64,000 nt of DNA from Agromyces cavernae (GTDB lineage: Bacteria > Actinomycetota > Actinomycetes > Actinomycetales > Microbacteriaceae): NCBI RefSeq assembly GCF_021044935.1, contig NZ_JAJNMP010000004.1, positions 248,001-312,000 of the forward strand, written 5' to 3'. A program made the translations under genes and the position numbers. Under the pieces are notes generated by a model. The model was given only the letters and a program-made list of their open reading frames with translations, was not told where the DNA came from and searched no databases. Shown one piece after another: positions 63,375 through 64,000 of this stretch (position 1 is the first letter of the stretch; each line of letters begins with the position of its first letter).

Positions 63375-64000
63375 CGTGGTGGAGCGCCGACGACGATGAG
63401 GACGAGCCCGAGTTCGACGAATCCGACGTTCGCGTGCGCCCCAACCGGCGCGGCAGCAGACCACGCACGAAGACCCGCCCCGAGCACGCCGACGCGGTCG
63501 AGGGCACGGTGCTCGGCGTCGACCGCGGCCGCTACACCGTGCTCGTCGACGAGGGCGGGCGCGACGAGCGCGAGGTCACGGCCGCACGGGCGAGCGAACT
63601 GCGGCGCAAGTCGGTCGTCACGGGCGATCGCGTCGACCTCGTCGGAGACGTCTCGGGCGAGCCCGGGTCGCTCTCGCGCATCGTGCGGGTGGGCGAACGC
63701 GCGACCCTGCTGCGCCGCAGCGCCGACGACACCGACGAGGTCGAACGCGTCATCGTGGCGAACGCCGACCAGATGCTCATCGTCGTGGCCGCGGCGAACC
63801 CCGAGCCTCGCATCCGCCTGATCGACCGCTACCTCGTCGCCGCCTACGACGCGGGTATCACGCCCTTGCTCTGCGTGACGAAGACCGACCTCGCCGACCC
63901 GACCGAGTTCCTCGAGAACTTCGCCGGGCTCGAGTTCACCGTCTTCCGTTCGAGCACCGAGTCGATGCCGCTCGACGAGATCGCCGACGCGCTCGTCGGC
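63371..64000 (+). CDS. rsgA: ribosome small-subunit-dependent GTPase A (3' end beyond the window)
   Basis: 210 residues of RsgA are visible. An acidic/basic N-terminal tail (1-38) is followed by an OB-fold (about 39-105, EGTVLGVDRGRYTVLVDEG) and the start of the circularly permuted GTPase, with G4 motif VTKTDLA (TKxD). The G1 GxxGxGKS loop lies past the right edge. RsgA matures the 30S subunit. ATG overlaps the aroA stop as ATGA, a coupled pair that is typical of actinobacteria. No stop codon in the window. Confidence 0.9.
   Translation, partial: MTWWSADDDEDEPEFDESDVRVRPNRRGSRPRTKTRPEHADAVEGTVLGVDRGRYTVLVDEGGRDEREVTAARASELRRKSVVTGDRVDLVGDVSGEPGSLSRIVRVGERATLLRRSADDTDEVERVIVANADQMLIVVAAANPEPRIRLIDRYLVAAYDAGITPLLCVTKTDLADPTEFLENFAGLEFTVFRSSTESMPLDEIADALVG

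Noticed and set aside
1..64000. CRISPR arrays, prophage genes, insertion sequences or toxin-antitoxin pairs
   Set aside because: I looked for regularly spaced repeats, transposase/integrase motifs and small paired genes and found none.

Overview
This is about 64 kb of high-G+C (roughly 70 % by eye) actinobacterial chromosome. Several things point to Microbacteriaceae, possibly Agromyces or a close relative. There is a mycothiol-type SigR/RsrA pair, a Kgd-type fused 2-oxoglutarate dehydrogenase, a GuaB1-type reductase, a Rho factor with a large Arg/Gly/Asp-rich insert, and short intergenic repeats of the type I recall from that family. No phage, insertion sequence, CRISPR array or integrase is visible. 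The window reads as ordinary core chromosome with a few accessory insertions. About 53 protein genes and one tRNA are supported; the genes at both ends (prmC and rsgA) are cut by the window edge.

Layout. 1-5.7 kb: the translation-termination cluster rho-prfA-prmC on the minus strand, split by a cysK-cysE pair on the plus strand. 5.8-13.2 kb, minus strand: argS, an LmeA-like lipid-binding protein, then lysA-hom-thrC-thrB, a lysine/homoserine/threonine operon joined by 4-bp stop/start overlaps. 13.3-21.2 kb, plus strand: lipoprotein, ROK regulator, tRNA-Arg(CCG), DUF2461 protein, ECF sigma factor with an atypical membrane partner, TPM-domain protein plus PspA (envelope stress), and an arginase-family protein. 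21.2-30.6 kb: signal peptidase I and a Tat-exported multicopper oxidase, a class I disulfide reductase with an HExxH protein, and a four-gene siderophore-uptake operon with a DtxR/IdeR operator laid over its promoter. 30.7-38.2 kb: amidase, GNAT, ung with a peptidase-S51-like protein and a phosphoribosyltransferase, K+ channel with an SDR, and an acyltransferase flanked by intergenic repeats. 38.3-41.1 kb: metY and metX (direct sulfhydrylation route; metX uses homoserine made by hom, and cysE/cysK lie in the same window). 41.2-44.3 kb: a histidine kinase, a second membrane protein and a LuxR-type response regulator. 44.3-54.5 kb: MFS transporter, thiamine-binding protein, GT87 mannosyltransferase, NAD(P)HX dehydratase, HAD, Old Yellow Enzyme, VOC protein, two CNNM/HlyC-like membrane proteins and guaB1. 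54.7-64 kb: kgd, an MMPL transporter, sigR-rsrA and aroA-rsgA.

The most striking signals are regulatory. (1) Many first genes of operons have a TANNNT -10 element exactly 6-7 nt before the start codon, which implies leaderless mRNAs. Two divergent pairs use back-to-back versions, and in one of them the two -10 boxes share two bases. (2) sigR has an exact SigR-type promoter (GGAAT-N18-GTT) inside aroA that would feed a long isoform with a Shine-Dalgarno sequence. A separate TAGGAT box lies 8 nt before the internal ATG of the short isoform. (3) A DtxR/IdeR operator overlaps the leaderless promoter of the iron operon. (4) An 8-mer family, GGCATCCG/CGGATGCC, recurs throughout genes, codons and terminators. 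I did not see a clearly unknown multi-gene system; the best candidates for new biology are the kinase/pseudokinase-like/regulator trio, the sigma factor with a non-ZAS partner, and the HExxH protein.
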